This document shows, piece after piece, positions 38,118 to 47,784 of a stretch of 64,000 nt of DNA. The stretch is from an uncultured Nitrospirota bacterium (GTDB lineage Bacteria; CG2-30-53-67): assembly GCA_947259355.1 (NCBI GenBank), contig CAMYMF010000006.1, forward strand, positions 1 to 64,000. Direction: 5' to 3'. The translations under genes were made by a program, and so were the position numbers. Under the pieces are notes generated by a model. That model was not told the DNA's origin. It was given only the letters and a program-made list of their open reading frames with translations, and did not search any database. Numbering within the stretch: position 1 is the first letter of the stretch; each line of letters starts with the position of its first letter.

Positions 38118-38888
38118 TCAGAAAGAAAACCATCCCGTCTGTGCCAAAAGCTGCGCGACGAGCAGCAGGGCTGCCGCCTGAAGCAACATGGGCACTCCCT
38201 TTCGCTCGGCCTTCCAGAGCAGATAGATCACCATCACCAGCAGAGCCAAGAGACCTGCGAAAAACACCGGCACCTCCGGTCGAACCTGGAGGGCCCATAG
38301 GGGAAGCAGCGCGCCGATCATAAAGAGTGTTAGGCCGTTCATGCGGTAGATCTTGCGCTGCAGGTTGATGGTTTTCAAATACTGAATCAACTCCGCGCCG
38401 TACGCGTAGCCGTTTCGGACACCCGCGATCCGAAGCCACAGGACAATACCATTGTAACAGACCAGAAATACCAGGGGCGCCACGGCGCCGCTGAGGACGG
38501 CCAGCATCACCGCCAGCAGACCCAGCAGGGGTCTGAGGCCACCCCATACAAAGGAATCCCCGAGGGCGCCGAAAGCGCCCATCAGGCTACTCTTGAAGTT
38601 CTCCACATCTTCCACCGATCCCTGCCCCGAAGCCAGTCGCTCTTCCAGACGAAGCACACCGCCGAGGATCATACCCACCATATAGGGATTGGTGTTGAAC
38701 GACTTGAGATGACGCGCCGCCAAGTCCGGGTCCGGGGCGTCTTGCGACGCCGTCTCTTTCATGAGCGGCACCAGCGCATACCCGAAGCCGACGCCCTGAA
38801 AGTTCTCGTAGTTCCACGCCGACTGGATAAAGAGGCTTCTGCCCACTGCCTGCATGAGTCTTCGAAATGGAAGCGCTTTTCTTTCCAT
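38118..38888 (-). CDS. PTS mannose-class IID component
   Basis: 256 residues. FIQSAWNYENFQGVGFGYALVP and FNTNPYMVGMILGGVLRLEE are typical of the IID proteins of mannose/sorbose/N-acetylgalactosamine transporters, then GAFGALGDSFVWGGLRPLLG and hydrophobic segments to the C-terminus. IID with IIC forms the membrane channel. The true start is the ATG at 38888; the open frame running further upstream lies out of frame over IIC and is not a protein. It follows IIC by eight bases. Confidence 0.88.
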   Translation of the reverse strand: MERKALPFRRLMQAVGRSLFIQSAWNYENFQGVGFGYALVPLMKETASQDAPDPDLAARHLKSFNTNPYMVGMILGGVLRLEERLASGQGSVEDVENFKSSLMGAFGALGDSFVWGGLRPLLGLLAVMLAVLSGAVAPLVFLVCYNGIVLWLRIAGVRNGYAYGAELIQYLKTINLQRKIYRMNGLTLFMIGALLPLWALQVRPEVPVFFAGLLALLVMVIYLLWKAERKGVPMLLQAAALLLVAQLLAQTGWFSF

Positions 38889-38896
38889 AACAGAAT

Positions 38897-39667
38897 CTAA
38901 ACGGCCCGGAGCCGTTCCTCCACAACGACCGCCAGGGCGGCTGCCATCAACAAGGCGACCGCAGGTCCCGTTCCGTCCAGGCCGAAACCGAGAAAAACGA
39001 CCACCGATACCACAGCGCCTGCGACGGCAAACAGACGGCCCCGGGGATGGGCCTTGCGCGTCAGCAGTGACGCCATTCCCATGGCCGGCAGCAGAAAGAA
39101 GAACAGGCGCAAGCCCGGCAGCAACCGAGGAGAGAGCCATCCATAGGTAGACTTCAGGGCCCCAGCGGACAGCCACAGCACCGGCAGCGTCACGCAAAAA
39201 TAATAGAGGTAAAAAACGCCTACTCCCATCCAGACGGCTCGAGTGATCCCCCGACCGATGTTCCCGTCGGATCGTGCGACGTCTATCAGAAAGGCGTTCT
39301 TTTGCCGTACCCACCGATCCAATGCTGCCGCGGGCGACATGAGAAGCCCCACCCAGAGGAAGACCCAAGTAATCCAGGCAACGTCCGGCACCCCACGGAC
39401 CGGAGAGGCGCCCAGTGCCAGGGCGGTGGTCAGAATGGCCGCCAGCGTAGCGTCTTTGGGAACGTACCCCCCCACCGGAAGGCCCTGCAACCAGAAAAGC
39501 TCCAGGACGGCCCCCACCAGCAGGCCTGTATGAAAATCTCCCATGACCCAACCGATGATTGGCGCTGCAACGATCGGCTGGGAGATCATGAACTGTCCGA
39601 CGGCCAACCGGTCCACCCCGATGAGGCCTGCCAGCAGTGATACCTGCAAGACATCCAAGAACGACAT
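38897..39667 (-). CDS. PTS mannose-class IIC component
   Basis: 256 residues, about seven hydrophobic segments. SLLAGLIGVDRLAVGQFMISQPI and GLLVGAVLELFWLQGLPVGGYVPKD are family signatures of the IIC sugar-specific channel. Start chosen at the ATG preceded by GGAGGAG (39667); a second ATG 15 bases upstream is less likely. Specificity within the mannose class cannot be told. Confidence 0.88.
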   Translation of the reverse strand: MSFLDVLQVSLLAGLIGVDRLAVGQFMISQPIVAAPIIGWVMGDFHTGLLVGAVLELFWLQGLPVGGYVPKDATLAAILTTALALGASPVRGVPDVAWITWVFLWVGLLMSPAAALDRWVRQKNAFLIDVARSDGNIGRGITRAVWMGVGVFYLYYFCVTLPVLWLSAGALKSTYGWLSPRLLPGLRLFFFLLPAMGMASLLTRKAHPRGRLFAVAGAVVSVVVFLGFGLDGTGPAVALLMAAALAVVVEERLRAV

Positions 39668-39688
39668 GGTCAGCTCCTCCATCGGGCG

Positions 39689-40192
39689 TTAGCCCTGCCC
39701 ATCGCCGGTAGCGTGCGGCGACATCAGGGTGCGGATGTCCACGGGCGACTCCGCGGGCACCGGTTGCACTTCAATTCTGACCCCCTGACCCAGGAGGCGC
39801 CGGAGGTCCCGAAGGTCTCTCTCCGATGCGTTCACCCCGCGTCCTAGAACGGTGGTGGACCCCTCGGAATGCAGACCACCGAGATTGAGGAATTCGACCG
39901 AGAGTCCGAGGCCCAGTGCCGTCAGGACCGCACCGGGGCCCCGGAAGAGTATAATACCCCGCCGGGCGGCGTACGCGCCGGTCCGACACCGCTGTACCGC
40001 CTCACGGATCGGTACAATCTCCGTCCGAATGCCATAGGGCACGACCATCTCCATCACGCTGCGTTGAAATTCGTTGGCCGCCGTCGCATCATCCGCCACC
40101 ACCACCAGGTCGGGACGCAGATGATGAAACCACCCCTCCACCACCTGTCCGTGGATCAGACGATCATCAATTCGAAACAGCACGATTCCCAT
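39689..40192 (-). CDS. PTS mannose-class IIB component
   Basis: About 167 residues. FRIDDRLIHGQVVEGW is the IIB signature with the phosphorylated His. Then VVADDATAANEFQRSVMEMVVP and LGGLHSEGSTTVL complete the domain. It accepts phosphate from IIA and gives it to the sugar during transport through IIC/IID. The ATG at 40192 follows AGGTG at six bases. A Pro/Ala-rich tail ends the protein. Confidence 0.88.
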   Translation of the reverse strand: MGIVLFRIDDRLIHGQVVEGWFHHLRPDLVVVADDATAANEFQRSVMEMVVPYGIRTEIVPIREAVQRCRTGAYAARRGIILFRGPGAVLTALGLGLSVEFLNLGGLHSEGSTTVLGRGVNASERDLRDLRRLLGQGVRIEVQPVPAESPVDIRTLMSPHATGDGQG

Positions 40193-40310
40193 CAGTTGCA
40201 CCTGGGGGCGATAGCCCCGTGATGATGCGTCCCGATGCCTTCCGCATCGCTACACGCTGTGCCGGCCGATTGCTGCTACTAGGGCCGTTGCACCCCGTAA
40301 CGCACCTTTA

Positions 40311-40751
40311 TCAGGGACCGCAGCCCCCCCTTTCGTAAGGGACCTGCCCCTGCTGCTCCTTCAGCAGGGCACTGGCCACGATGATCCCTTTCTTGCCATA
40401 GGCTTCCAACTGTTCACACAGCTCCGCGGGCGTGTTGCCCTCACGGAACGAAAGCCCTTTGATGAGCATGGGCAGGTTGACACCGGTCATCACCTCCACA
40501 TCAGAACGGTCCAGAAACGAGAGACCGATATTCGACGGCGTTCCACCAAACATATCCGCGAGGATTACAATACCGTCGCCGGCATCCACCGCCTGTATGG
40601 CCGCATCAATCTCGGCTCGTGCCGCTTCTGCGGTCTTGGTAAAATCGATGGAAACAGCCCGGAGCCCCTGCTGGGGCCCGAGAATGCCCTCCACACAGGC
40701 GCACAACTCCCGCCCGACCTGTGCATGTGTGACAACGACAAACCCTACCAT
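40311..40751 (-). CDS. PTS mannose-class IIA component
   Basis: 146 residues. VGFVVVTHAQVGREL carries the phospho-His of the IIA-Man fold; GIVILADMFGGTPSNIGLSFL and VMTGVNLPMLIKGLSF are further signatures. In Geobacter-like bacteria a lone IIA-Man often serves regulation; here IIB, IIC and IID follow, so transport is possible. Gap to IIB is about 118 bases and empty. Upstream is rapZ. Confidence 0.88.
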   Translation of the reverse strand: MVGFVVVTHAQVGRELCACVEGILGPQQGLRAVSIDFTKTAEAARAEIDAAIQAVDAGDGIVILADMFGGTPSNIGLSFLDRSDVEVMTGVNLPMLIKGLSFREGNTPAELCEQLEAYGKKGIIVASALLKEQQGQVPYERGGCGP

Positions 40752-40799
40752 TTCCCTGTACGCTCCTTTCCACAAAGCCGGCTGGACTGTAGGCCGATA

Positions 40800-41666
40800 T
40801 CAACCGCGCGAGATGTCCCGGTATCGAATGGACGTTTGATAACCTCGGGCTTCCAGTTTCTCCCGCACCAGGTCGGCAATGACCACGGATCGGTGCCGTC
40901 CCCCCGTGCACCCGAACCCAATGGTGAAATACGATTTCCCTTCCCGAATATACCGCGGCACCAGATAATCGAGCAACGCATGCAAACGACTCAGATACTC
41001 GCGGGTCTCCTCCCGGTCGGCGACATAGCTGATCACCTCCGGGCACTTGCCCGTGCGCTCCCGCAGCTGATCCACGAAATAAGGATTCTTCAGGAACCGC
41101 ACATCGAGAATCATATCGGCGTCGGCAACAATCCCATATTTGAAGCCGAAGGCCACCAACAAGATAGCCATCTTGCTCCCGTTGACCGTCCGGGCAAAGT
41201 GTTTCTTCAAGACGTTGCGAAGGTCATGAATGGAATAATCGGAGGTGTCCAGAATAATGTCGGCATTTTCCTTCAGCCCGGCCAGCAATTCACGCTCCTG
41301 GGCAAGCCCCTCCTGCACGGACGCTTTGGCCAGCGGATGCTTTCTGCGTGTTTCGTTGAACCGACGGATGAGCACCGCATCGGACGCTTCCAGAAAAAGG
41401 ACCGTCAAGGCGATGCCACGATTTCTGATCACCTCGAAAACCTCGCGGTAACTTTGAAGAAATTTCTTCTCCCGGATATCAACGACCAGGGCTACCCGGT
41501 CGATCTCATTGCCGGGCTGTTCACAGAGCATGAGGAATTTCGGAATCAGATCAGTGGGCAGATTGTCCACACAAAAAAAACCCATATCCTCAAACTGACG
41601 GATGGTCGTGCTCTTTCCGGAACCAGAGATGCCGGAAATGATTACGACATTAAGATCCTGAGTCAT
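40800..41666 (-). CDS. rapZ: RNase adapter protein RapZ
   Basis: 288 residues. Walker A motif GISGSGKSTTIRQFEDMG, Walker B-like FCVDNLP and C-terminal FTIGFGCTGGRHRSV (sensing domain) identify the RapZ/YvcJ family, which in enteric bacteria controls GlmS through GlmZ RNA and senses glucosamine-6-phosphate; in other phyla the RNA target is unknown. It overlaps hprK by 17 bases, the common order near ptsH/rpoN. Confidence 0.93.
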   Translation of the reverse strand: MTQDLNVVIISGISGSGKSTTIRQFEDMGFFCVDNLPTDLIPKFLMLCEQPGNEIDRVALVVDIREKKFLQSYREVFEVIRNRGIALTVLFLEASDAVLIRRFNETRRKHPLAKASVQEGLAQERELLAGLKENADIILDTSDYSIHDLRNVLKKHFARTVNGSKMAILLVAFGFKYGIVADADMILDVRFLKNPYFVDQLRERTGKCPEVISYVADREETREYLSRLHALLDYLVPRYIREGKSYFTIGFGCTGGRHRSVVIADLVREKLEARGYQTSIRYRDISRG

Positions 41667-42600
41667 GGCGATTCCGATCGATCTGCTTGATCAGTTTTTT
41701 TTCGAACCGACGCGCCGAAGAATGACCCGTCGCCTTTAGCAGGTAGTTCCGGGCCGCCACCTCGATGATCAGCGCCATGTTGCGCCCGGGAGTCACCGGC
41801 ATGCGAAGGAACGGTTTCTGCACATCCATAATGGAGAATGTCTGCTCCTCCAGGCCCAACCGGTCAAAGCTCTCCGTAGGCGACCATTCCACGAGTTCGA
41901 CAATCAAGTCGATCTCCTTGCGCTTCTGAATGCATGAAATCCCGTAGAGGTCCTGGATATTGATGATGCCCAACCCCCGGATCTCCATATGCTGGCGCGT
42001 CAGGTCGGGACTGCTGCCGATGAGAGAGTCGGTGCTTTTCTTCTTGATGGCGACCACATCGTCGGCCACCAGTCTGTGACCCCGATCTATAAGATCCAGG
42101 GCCGCTTCACTCTTGCCAATCCCGCTTCGACCCAGGATCAGCATACCAACACCGTAGACGTCGACCATCACCCCCGGTCGGGTCAACCGGTGCGCCAGAG
42201 CCTCTTCCAGGTATGCGGTCACCCATTTGATGGTGCGCGAACTGAAATGGGAAGTGCGCAGGAGGGGAATCCGCTGGGCGTCGCAAACGCGAACCAGTTC
42301 CGCCGGAACGTCCAAACCTTTGGTAACAATGAGACAGGGCACACCGCTCTTGCCGAAGGCCTCCAGCCTTCGAAGCCGCTCCTGCGGGGGTAGTGTCAGC
42401 AGATAACTGATCTCGGTCTCACCGAGAAATTGGATCTTGGCGGCATCGATGTGATCGATGTAGCCGGTGAGAGCCAGGCTGGACTTCTGAATGCGGGGTT
42501 TGCCGATATGATTCGCCAGCCCCTCCGCCCCCCCAACCAGTTTCATGTCTAGCTTCCGCCGGGCGGCTTGGAAGAGCTCTTCGACTGAAACGGCCCTCAT
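41650..42600 (-). CDS. hprK: HPr kinase/phosphorylase
   Basis: 316 residues. Phosphorylates HPr at Ser46 with ATP or pyrophosphate and reverses it. Walker A is GRSGIGKSEAALDLIDRGH, followed by VADDVVAI, the signature HMEIRGLGIINIQDLYG and the C-terminal MPVTPGRNMALIIEVAARN. It works with ptsH of the same operon to control carbon use; in Gram-negative bacteria without CcpA it regulates PTS activity. The start has MRAVSVEELFQAAR. Confidence 0.94.
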   Translation of the reverse strand: MRAVSVEELFQAARRKLDMKLVGGAEGLANHIGKPRIQKSSLALTGYIDHIDAAKIQFLGETEISYLLTLPPQERLRRLEAFGKSGVPCLIVTKGLDVPAELVRVCDAQRIPLLRTSHFSSRTIKWVTAYLEEALAHRLTRPGVMVDVYGVGMLILGRSGIGKSEAALDLIDRGHRLVADDVVAIKKKSTDSLIGSSPDLTRQHMEIRGLGIINIQDLYGISCIQKRKEIDLIVELVEWSPTESFDRLGLEEQTFSIMDVQKPFLRMPVTPGRNMALIIEVAARNYLLKATGHSSARRFEKKLIKQIDRNRHDSGS

Positions 42601-42785
42601 AAAAAACCCCGCAGAGTAAACACGGCCCGACGCAGCAGGCCCGTTGGTTCTTTCGGCGCTGTGGCGGTCGCTGTCTCAGCTAGACGGCATCATGAAAGGG
42701 AACAAGTTGCTTTCCATCCATCGGCCGGCATGACCCTCCTCAGTGCATGGCGGTCGCGGATGCTGCCATACCTTAAGAACAGCGT

Positions 42786-43253
42786 TCAGGGGCCGTATTG
42801 CTCATCCTCTTTGCAGATTTCGTTATAGATCTCCTCGGCCGTTTCTTGTTGCTGAAGGCGTTCCCGAAAACTCCGATTTTTCAAAATTCTCGAGATTCTT
42901 GCCAACGCCTTCAAGTGGTCCCCGGGCGAATCTTCCGGTGCGATCAGAACAAAGAAGATGTGCACCGGCTTTCCGTCCATGGCATCAAAGTCGATCCCTG
43001 CACGGGACAGACCGAAGGAGAGAATCAGGTCATTGAGGCTCTTGAGCTTTCCGTGGGGAATGGCGATCCCTTCACCGATGCCGGTACTGCCCAGGGCTTC
43101 CCGGGCCAGAATCACTTCCAGAAACTCATGGCTGTCCTGAATCTTGCTGTTTCCGTAAAGAAGCGCTGAGAACTCATTGAGCACTTCCCGCTTGTTCTGG
43201 CCCTTCAAGTCGGGTAACACCAATTTGGGATCGAGAATATCCGTTAGCCTCAT
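42786..43253 (-). CDS. ptsN: PTS IIA-Ntr (PtsN)
   Basis: 155 residues. ILAREALGSTGIGEGIAIPHGK contains the phospho-His of the fructose/nitrogen IIA family; FFVLIAPEDSPGDHLKALARISRIL completes the domain. It regulates potassium uptake, nitrogen and cell-envelope genes in other bacteria. A 185-base gap downstream separates it from hprK and shows nothing distinct; the gap upstream to hpf is 141 bases. AAAGAGGCAACCC precedes the ATG. Confidence 0.93.
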   Translation of the reverse strand: MRLTDILDPKLVLPDLKGQNKREVLNEFSALLYGNSKIQDSHEFLEVILAREALGSTGIGEGIAIPHGKLKSLNDLILSFGLSRAGIDFDAMDGKPVHIFFVLIAPEDSPGDHLKALARISRILKNRSFRERLQQQETAEEIYNEICKEDEQYGP

Positions 43254-43394
43254 GGGTTGCCTCTTTCTGTGATATGCCTCCGTTTCACCCCACCCCCCCT
43301 GTGTGGCACTTCCGCACCCCCGTCTCTGGCGCCGGCAGCGTGTGCCAAGAACCGGTCAAACTCCCACTTCTGTCTCCGTTCGTGAAACCCCTCA

Positions 43395-43955
43395 TCATTC
43401 ATGGACCGGCTCAATCAGCCCGAGGTTGCCATCTTTTCGCCGGTACAGGACATTGACCTGCTCCGTTCTCGAATCCGTGTAGACGATGAAATCCTTGTCC
43501 AGGAGTTCCATCTGCATGGCAGCTTCATCCACCGACATCGGTTTGGCGGCATACCCCCGAGAGCGAATGATGCGTCGCCCGGCGACCTCCGGCGCCTCAC
43601 GCTCACCGACCCAGCGGGCACCGTCGCCCCGCATCTCGGCGTCTGCACTCAGGCTGCTCTTGCCCTTGCCGCTCCAATGTTTGGCCTTGAATTTTTTGTA
43701 TTGCTGCCCAATCCCCTCGATGGCGCGATCCACCGATTGATACATGTCTTTGGTCTCTTCGGACGCTTTGAAAGTATGCCCGCCCACATTGCACGATACT
43801 TCAGCTTTGTGCCGGTATTTCTCGACACAAAGGGTGACCTGAACATCCGTCTCCTTGTGGAAATGACGCTGCAGTTTCTGAAGTTCCTTCTCCACATGCC
43901 CCCGAAGACCATCGGTCAATTCCATATGCCGCGCCGTAATGTGTACCTGCATCAT
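43395..43955 (-). CDS. hpf: Ribosome hibernation-promoting factor, long form
   Basis: 186 residues: an N-terminal RaiA/HPF domain (VHITARHMELTDGLRGHVEKEL, then VSCNVGGHTFKASEE) followed by a linker and the C-terminal dimerisation domain with RSRGYAAKPMSVDEAAMQMELLDKDFIVYTDS. Long HPF makes 100S ribosome dimers in stationary phase. In proteobacteria it sits after rpoN as here. GAGGG before the ATG supports the start. Confidence 0.93.
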   Translation of the reverse strand: MMQVHITARHMELTDGLRGHVEKELQKLQRHFHKETDVQVTLCVEKYRHKAEVSCNVGGHTFKASEETKDMYQSVDRAIEGIGQQYKKFKAKHWSGKGKSSLSADAEMRGDGARWVGEREAPEVAGRRIIRSRGYAAKPMSVDEAAMQMELLDKDFIVYTDSRTEQVNVLYRRKDGNLGLIEPVHE

Positions 43956-44206
43956 GGGTTACCCTCAATTAGAAATGTCATCCGATCTGCTGCGGCAGCG
44001 GGTCAGCGTTGCCGCGAGGAAGCGCGCCCGGCAAGGCACCCGCCGAACAACATCGCCGGCGTAGCGCCGGTCGAGGTACGCAAAGTCCTTCCTCGGTTTG
44101 TTCTGAAAAGACAGGCTGGACGCAGGGTGTCAAGCATGGGTCCATTGGGCTCGGTGCAGGCCGACACGCCCCCGTTCCATCGGGCACTTCCGAGGCTTAG
44201 CGCCGG

Positions 44207-45631
44207 TCAGCGGCTCATGCGCTTTCGTTCGGTGGTGGAAAGGATGTTCTGCTCGATTCGGTACTTGGTGACCGTCCGCCTGGCAATCGCAATCCCCTGG
44301 CTCCTGAGGATCTCCACGATCTTCTGGTCGCTATAGGGCCGCTGGTGATCCTCCTCCAGGATGATCTTGCGAATCCGTTCCTGCACACTGATTGAGGAAA
44401 CGCTCCCCTCAGCGCAGCGAAGACCGCTGCAGAAAAAGTATTTCAGCTCAAGAATGCCGTGTGGCGTGTGGACGTATTTGTTCGTCGTCACTCGGCTAAT
44501 GGTGGATTCATGCATTTCGATGTCTTCCGCCACATCTCGCAGAACCATCGGCTTCAAAGAGGACGGCCCCTTCTCAAAAAACTCCCGCTGAAACTTCAGA
44601 ATACTCTCCATGGTCCGGTAAATGGTCTTCTGGCGCTGCTCGATACTACGGATCAGCCAAAGAGCCGACTTGAACTTGCTCTCCACGTACTCCACAGTCT
44701 GCGAACTCAACTGCTGGCGCTCTTTGAGCATTCGCCGATAAAAGGGCGACACCTTGAGCCGCGGCAGTCCGTCGTCATTGAGCAGAATGACAAAATCCTT
44801 ACCGTCCCGTACGACATAGATATCGGGGACAATGTACACCGGATCCTCGCCGCCGAAAGAGCGGCCCGGTTTCGGCTCAAAATTCTCAATCACTTTGGAA
44901 GCCATCACCACATCATCCACCGTGACACCGATTTTCCTCGCGATGGCGGCATGGTCTTTCTTCTGCAGCAGCGGGAGATAGTCCTGGATGATGGCCACCA
45001 CCAGCTCGCCGTCGGTATCGAGCTGCGCCGCTTGAAGGACCAGACACTCCTTCAGGTCTGTGGCGGCGACACCGGGGGGATCGAAACTCTGAACGAGCCT
45101 GAGGGCTTCGGCGACCTCCTCGTCCGTCCGGCCTGTCATTTCCGACAGCTCCTTGACAGACACGCGCAGATAACCGTCGTTGTCGAGGTTGCCGATGATG
45201 TGCTCTGCAATCGCGCGGATCTGGTCATCGCTCCGGGATAGACTCAGCTGCCAAATCAGATGTTCGCTGAGGGTGGCCTTTCGGGAGAGGGTATTCTCGT
45301 AGGAGGGCATTTCGCCGGTGTCGGCATACGGTTCGTAAGCCGCATAGCCCGAATCCATCGAATCATTCAGATAGCTGCGCCAGTCAAACTCCTCCTCACG
45401 GTTTTCGCGGCTCTTCTCCGAGCCACTCTCCTCGTTGCCCAGGGTTTGTTGCTCCTCTGACGAGGTCTCCTGTGCTTCCTCCTCCAGAACAGGATTCTCC
45501 ACCATTTCCTGGTGAATGCTATCAATCAGTTCGAGTTTCGAGAGCTGAAGCAGTTTGATCGCCTGCTGCAACTGGGGCGTCATCACAAGCTTTTGGGTCA
45601 GCTTCAGGTTGAGTCGAGTATCCAGCTGCAT
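44207..45631 (-). CDS. rpoN: RNA polymerase sigma-54 factor
   Basis: 474 residues. The N-terminal activator-contact region LNLKLTQKLVMTPQLQQAIKLLQ, an acidic region II, and the C-terminal HTH and RpoN box (ARRTVTKYRIEQ) are visible. Sigma-54 needs enhancer-binding activators such as the NtrC-type protein at 61 kb. The ATG at 45631 fits the family N-terminus and has GAGGG upstream; an ATG at 45664 adds eleven residues without a ribosome site. Lies after lptB, the usual place in proteobacteria. Confidence 0.95.
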   Translation of the reverse strand: MQLDTRLNLKLTQKLVMTPQLQQAIKLLQLSKLELIDSIHQEMVENPVLEEEAQETSSEEQQTLGNEESGSEKSRENREEEFDWRSYLNDSMDSGYAAYEPYADTGEMPSYENTLSRKATLSEHLIWQLSLSRSDDQIRAIAEHIIGNLDNDGYLRVSVKELSEMTGRTDEEVAEALRLVQSFDPPGVAATDLKECLVLQAAQLDTDGELVVAIIQDYLPLLQKKDHAAIARKIGVTVDDVVMASKVIENFEPKPGRSFGGEDPVYIVPDIYVVRDGKDFVILLNDDGLPRLKVSPFYRRMLKERQQLSSQTVEYVESKFKSALWLIRSIEQRQKTIYRTMESILKFQREFFEKGPSSLKPMVLRDVAEDIEMHESTISRVTTNKYVHTPHGILELKYFFCSGLRCAEGSVSSISVQERIRKIILEEDHQRPYSDQKIVEILRSQGIAIARRTVTKYRIEQNILSTTERKRMSR

Positions 45632-45681
45632 GGGGCCCTCACACGTGATGACCAAACCTGCCATGATCTAGCAGGGGAAAG

Positions 45682-46434
45682 CTACGCCATTTCGAAATTC
45701 TTGCCCAAATAATGATGGCGAACGACCGGATCCCGAATGACATCATCCGGGGTTCCACTGGCCTGGATTTGACCTTTCATCATTATATACAAGCGATCTG
45801 CAATTTTCAACATTTCTCTAGCGTTATGGTCGGTGATCAGCACGCCGATCCCCCGCTTCTTCAGTTCGTGTATCATTTCTTCGATATCTGTGACGGCGAT
45901 TGGATCAATCCCGGCGAAGGGTTCATCGAGCAAAATGAAGGCCGGAGCGGTCACCAGGGCCCGGGCAATCTCAACTCTTCGCCTTTCGCCTCCCGAAAGG
46001 GTATACGCTTTCTGGGTTCGCAAATGGGCAATCCCGAAATCGTGCAGCAGCGACTCGAGCCGCTCGCTCTTTTCAAAGGCGGAGAGCGGAAGGTACTCCA
46101 GAACGGCTCGGAGATTCTGTTCCACCGTCAACTTCTGGAAAACAGAGGCCTCCTGCGGTAGATAACTGATGCCTTGACGGGCCCTTCGGACCATGGGCTC
46201 TTCCGTAACGGATCTCTCCCCCAGATAAACCTCCCCCTGATCTGCGCGAATGAGCCCGACCACCATGTAAAAAGTGGTCGTCTTGCCGGCACCGTTGGGC
46301 CCGAGCAACCCCACGATTTCTCCGGGATCCACAAAAAGGTTTACATCCCGCACCGCCTCCGTCCCATTATAACGTTTAACGAGACTGACAGCCTTCAAGG
46401 CGCGGCGGCTGGGAACAGAAGCATCTTCAATCAC
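45682..46434 (-). CDS. lptB: LPS export ABC transporter ATP-binding protein LptB
   Basis: 250 residues. Walker [16 protein letters not shown] signature [17 protein letters not shown], Walker [17 protein letters not shown] and the switch His in ITDHNARE are complete. LptB powers lipopolysaccharide extraction with LptFG (not here). Overlaps lptA by eight bases, the conserved order lptC-lptA-lptB-rpoN. Confidence 0.95.
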   Translation of the reverse strand: MIEDASVPSRRALKAVSLVKRYNGTEAVRDVNLFVDPGEIVGLLGPNGAGKTTTFYMVVGLIRADQGEVYLGERSVTEEPMVRRARQGISYLPQEASVFQKLTVEQNLRAVLEYLPLSAFEKSERLESLLHDFGIAHLRTQKAYTLSGGERRRVEIARALVTAPAFILLDEPFAGIDPIAVTDIEEMIHELKKRGIGVLITDHNAREMLKIADRLYIMMKGQIQASGTPDDVIRDPVVRHHYLGKNFEMA

Positions 46435-47077
46435 TAGGACTCACCGACCGGCTACGCTTACCCTCCTCGGGAAAAAAGAGAAATCGGGGCCTCTCGACCG
46501 TGTCCCCCTCGACCTCGGTCCTGTCCTCGTCCAGATAAACTCGGATGATTGCTCCCGAGATGGTGTTGTTGCCCTCGGTAATCTTCGCATGACCGCTCAG
46601 GATCAACAACTCCCCAGACTCGAGATACTCCGCTCGATCAGCCATGGAAAGCCGGCTGCCGCGGACCACTCGCACGTTGCCCGTGGCCACAATCCGGTCA
46701 ACATCCTCTGCGCCCTTTTTCGGGTAGGTCTCCACTCGGTCCGCATAGAGGATCGTGTCACCCCGAACCACCTTGACATGATCGATGAAGGTGATCACGC
46801 CCGCTTTGAGATCTCCTTCCATTCGATCGGAGGTGATGGTGATGGGAAGGTCTTTGCCCACCTCCGACGCCTGCGCCCATCCCGAACCCGGAGCAAGAAA
46901 CCCAACCACGAACACCCCCAGAATCCAGAGCGGCAGCCACCACGTGTCTGAGCCCCCCACCCTGCCGCCTCCTGCCAGCCCGAAACCAGCCGTTTGCGCG
47001 GCCCACGGGCCAAACGATTTCTGCCAGTTGCCGGTACCGCCCTGGTTACACAACGGGATCCCCCCGACATCCATCAT
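46427..47077 (-). CDS. lptA: LPS transport periplasmic protein LptA
   Basis: 216 residues. A long polar N-terminus precedes a signal helix (about 47-65, ending SGWAQA). The OstA domain shows [29 protein letters not shown] and [23 protein letters not shown], the repeated beta-jellyroll pattern. It bridges the inner and outer membrane LPS machinery. The ATG overlaps the lptC stop (ATGA). The C-terminus is charged. Confidence 0.88.
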   Translation of the reverse strand: MMDVGGIPLCNQGGTGNWQKSFGPWAAQTAGFGLAGGGRVGGSDTWWLPLWILGVFVVGFLAPGSGWAQASEVGKDLPITITSDRMEGDLKAGVITFIDHVKVVRGDTILYADRVETYPKKGAEDVDRIVATGNVRVVRGSRLSMADRAEYLESGELLILSGHAKITEGNNTISGAIIRVYLDEDRTEVEGDTVERPRFLFFPEEGKRSRSVSPSD

Positions 47078-47682
47078 GGCTGGCTCCCCGGCGACAGGGG
47101 TTGGGTGCTGTGAGCCGGCGTAATGATGGTTCGCACATTTCCCGCCACCTCCAGACTCTGCAGATCCGTGCGAAAGATCATGCGATCTCCCTGGAGGACG
47201 TAACCGGCGGTTACCAACCGAACGGGCTCGTCCGAAACCACCCGCTGTGTGGGTTCTTCCCAGGCGAGGCGAGTTGCGTAGAGTGTGTATCCCGAACCGG
47301 TCTTCACCGTAACGTTCCCGCTCAGTACCACACGCTTGTCCTCCTCGTAGTAATCACCGACACGCCCGGAGAGCTCGACGCGCCCGCCCCCCTTCGGCAA
47401 ATACTCCATTCGGACGTGCTCCATATGGACCCGCCCTTGCCCCAGGAACCTCTCGGCCCGTTCGGCCCAGATCTCCCACTTGCGCTCCCCCCCTTCGCGC
47501 TCGGTGAAATGGAACTGCTCAATGGCAATCTCGGCGTCCGAGTCGATACGGCCCAGGTTCCCGGGCACCGCTCCGCCAATCCCCCCATCCCGCGTCATCA
47601 CGATGTAGGCCGGCAATGAGAGAAGAATCAGCGCACTCACGAAGATCACTGTATTGAGATGTCGCTTCAAGAGGAGCTGCAC
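47074..47682 (-). CDS. lptC: LPS export protein LptC
   Basis: 202 residues. One N-terminal membrane helix (about 9-29) then a periplasmic jellyroll: EIAIEQFHFTEREGGERKWEIWAERAERF and LSGNVTVKTGSGYTLYATRLAWEEPTQRVVSDEPVRL are family-typical. LptC passes LPS from LptBFG to LptA. Starts with GTG (47682), preceded by GAGGT. First gene of the long operon to ptsI. Confidence 0.88.
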   Translation of the reverse strand: MQLLLKRHLNTVIFVSALILLSLPAYIVMTRDGGIGGAVPGNLGRIDSDAEIAIEQFHFTEREGGERKWEIWAERAERFLGQGRVHMEHVRMEYLPKGGGRVELSGRVGDYYEEDKRVVLSGNVTVKTGSGYTLYATRLAWEEPTQRVVSDEPVRLVTAGYVLQGDRMIFRTDLQSLEVAGNVRTIITPAHSTQPLSPGSQP

Positions 47683-47704
47683 CGTGGACCTCGACTCGGC
47701 GGGA

Positions 47705-47733
47705 GTATAACATAGGCCTCATGCCTCCCACAA
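47705..47733 (-). promoter_or_regulatory. Promoter of the lpt-rpoN-PTS operon
   Basis: On the minus strand TTGTGG (47728-47733) and TTATAC (47705-47710) are 17 bases apart; the ATG/GTG of lptC is about 23 bases beyond the -10. It is the only good promoter-like pair in the 100-base gap upstream of lptC. Confidence 0.5.
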
Positions 47734-47784
47734 CAGGGTTGCCCGCGATGCACTGCGAAACTAAGGGAGCTCGCGAGGCAAACA

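Noticed and set aside
38889-39551. 220-residue N-terminal extension of the IID protein
   Set aside because: It overlaps the IIC gene out of frame and its sequence is low-complexity Gly/Arg/Ser with no similarity to IID.
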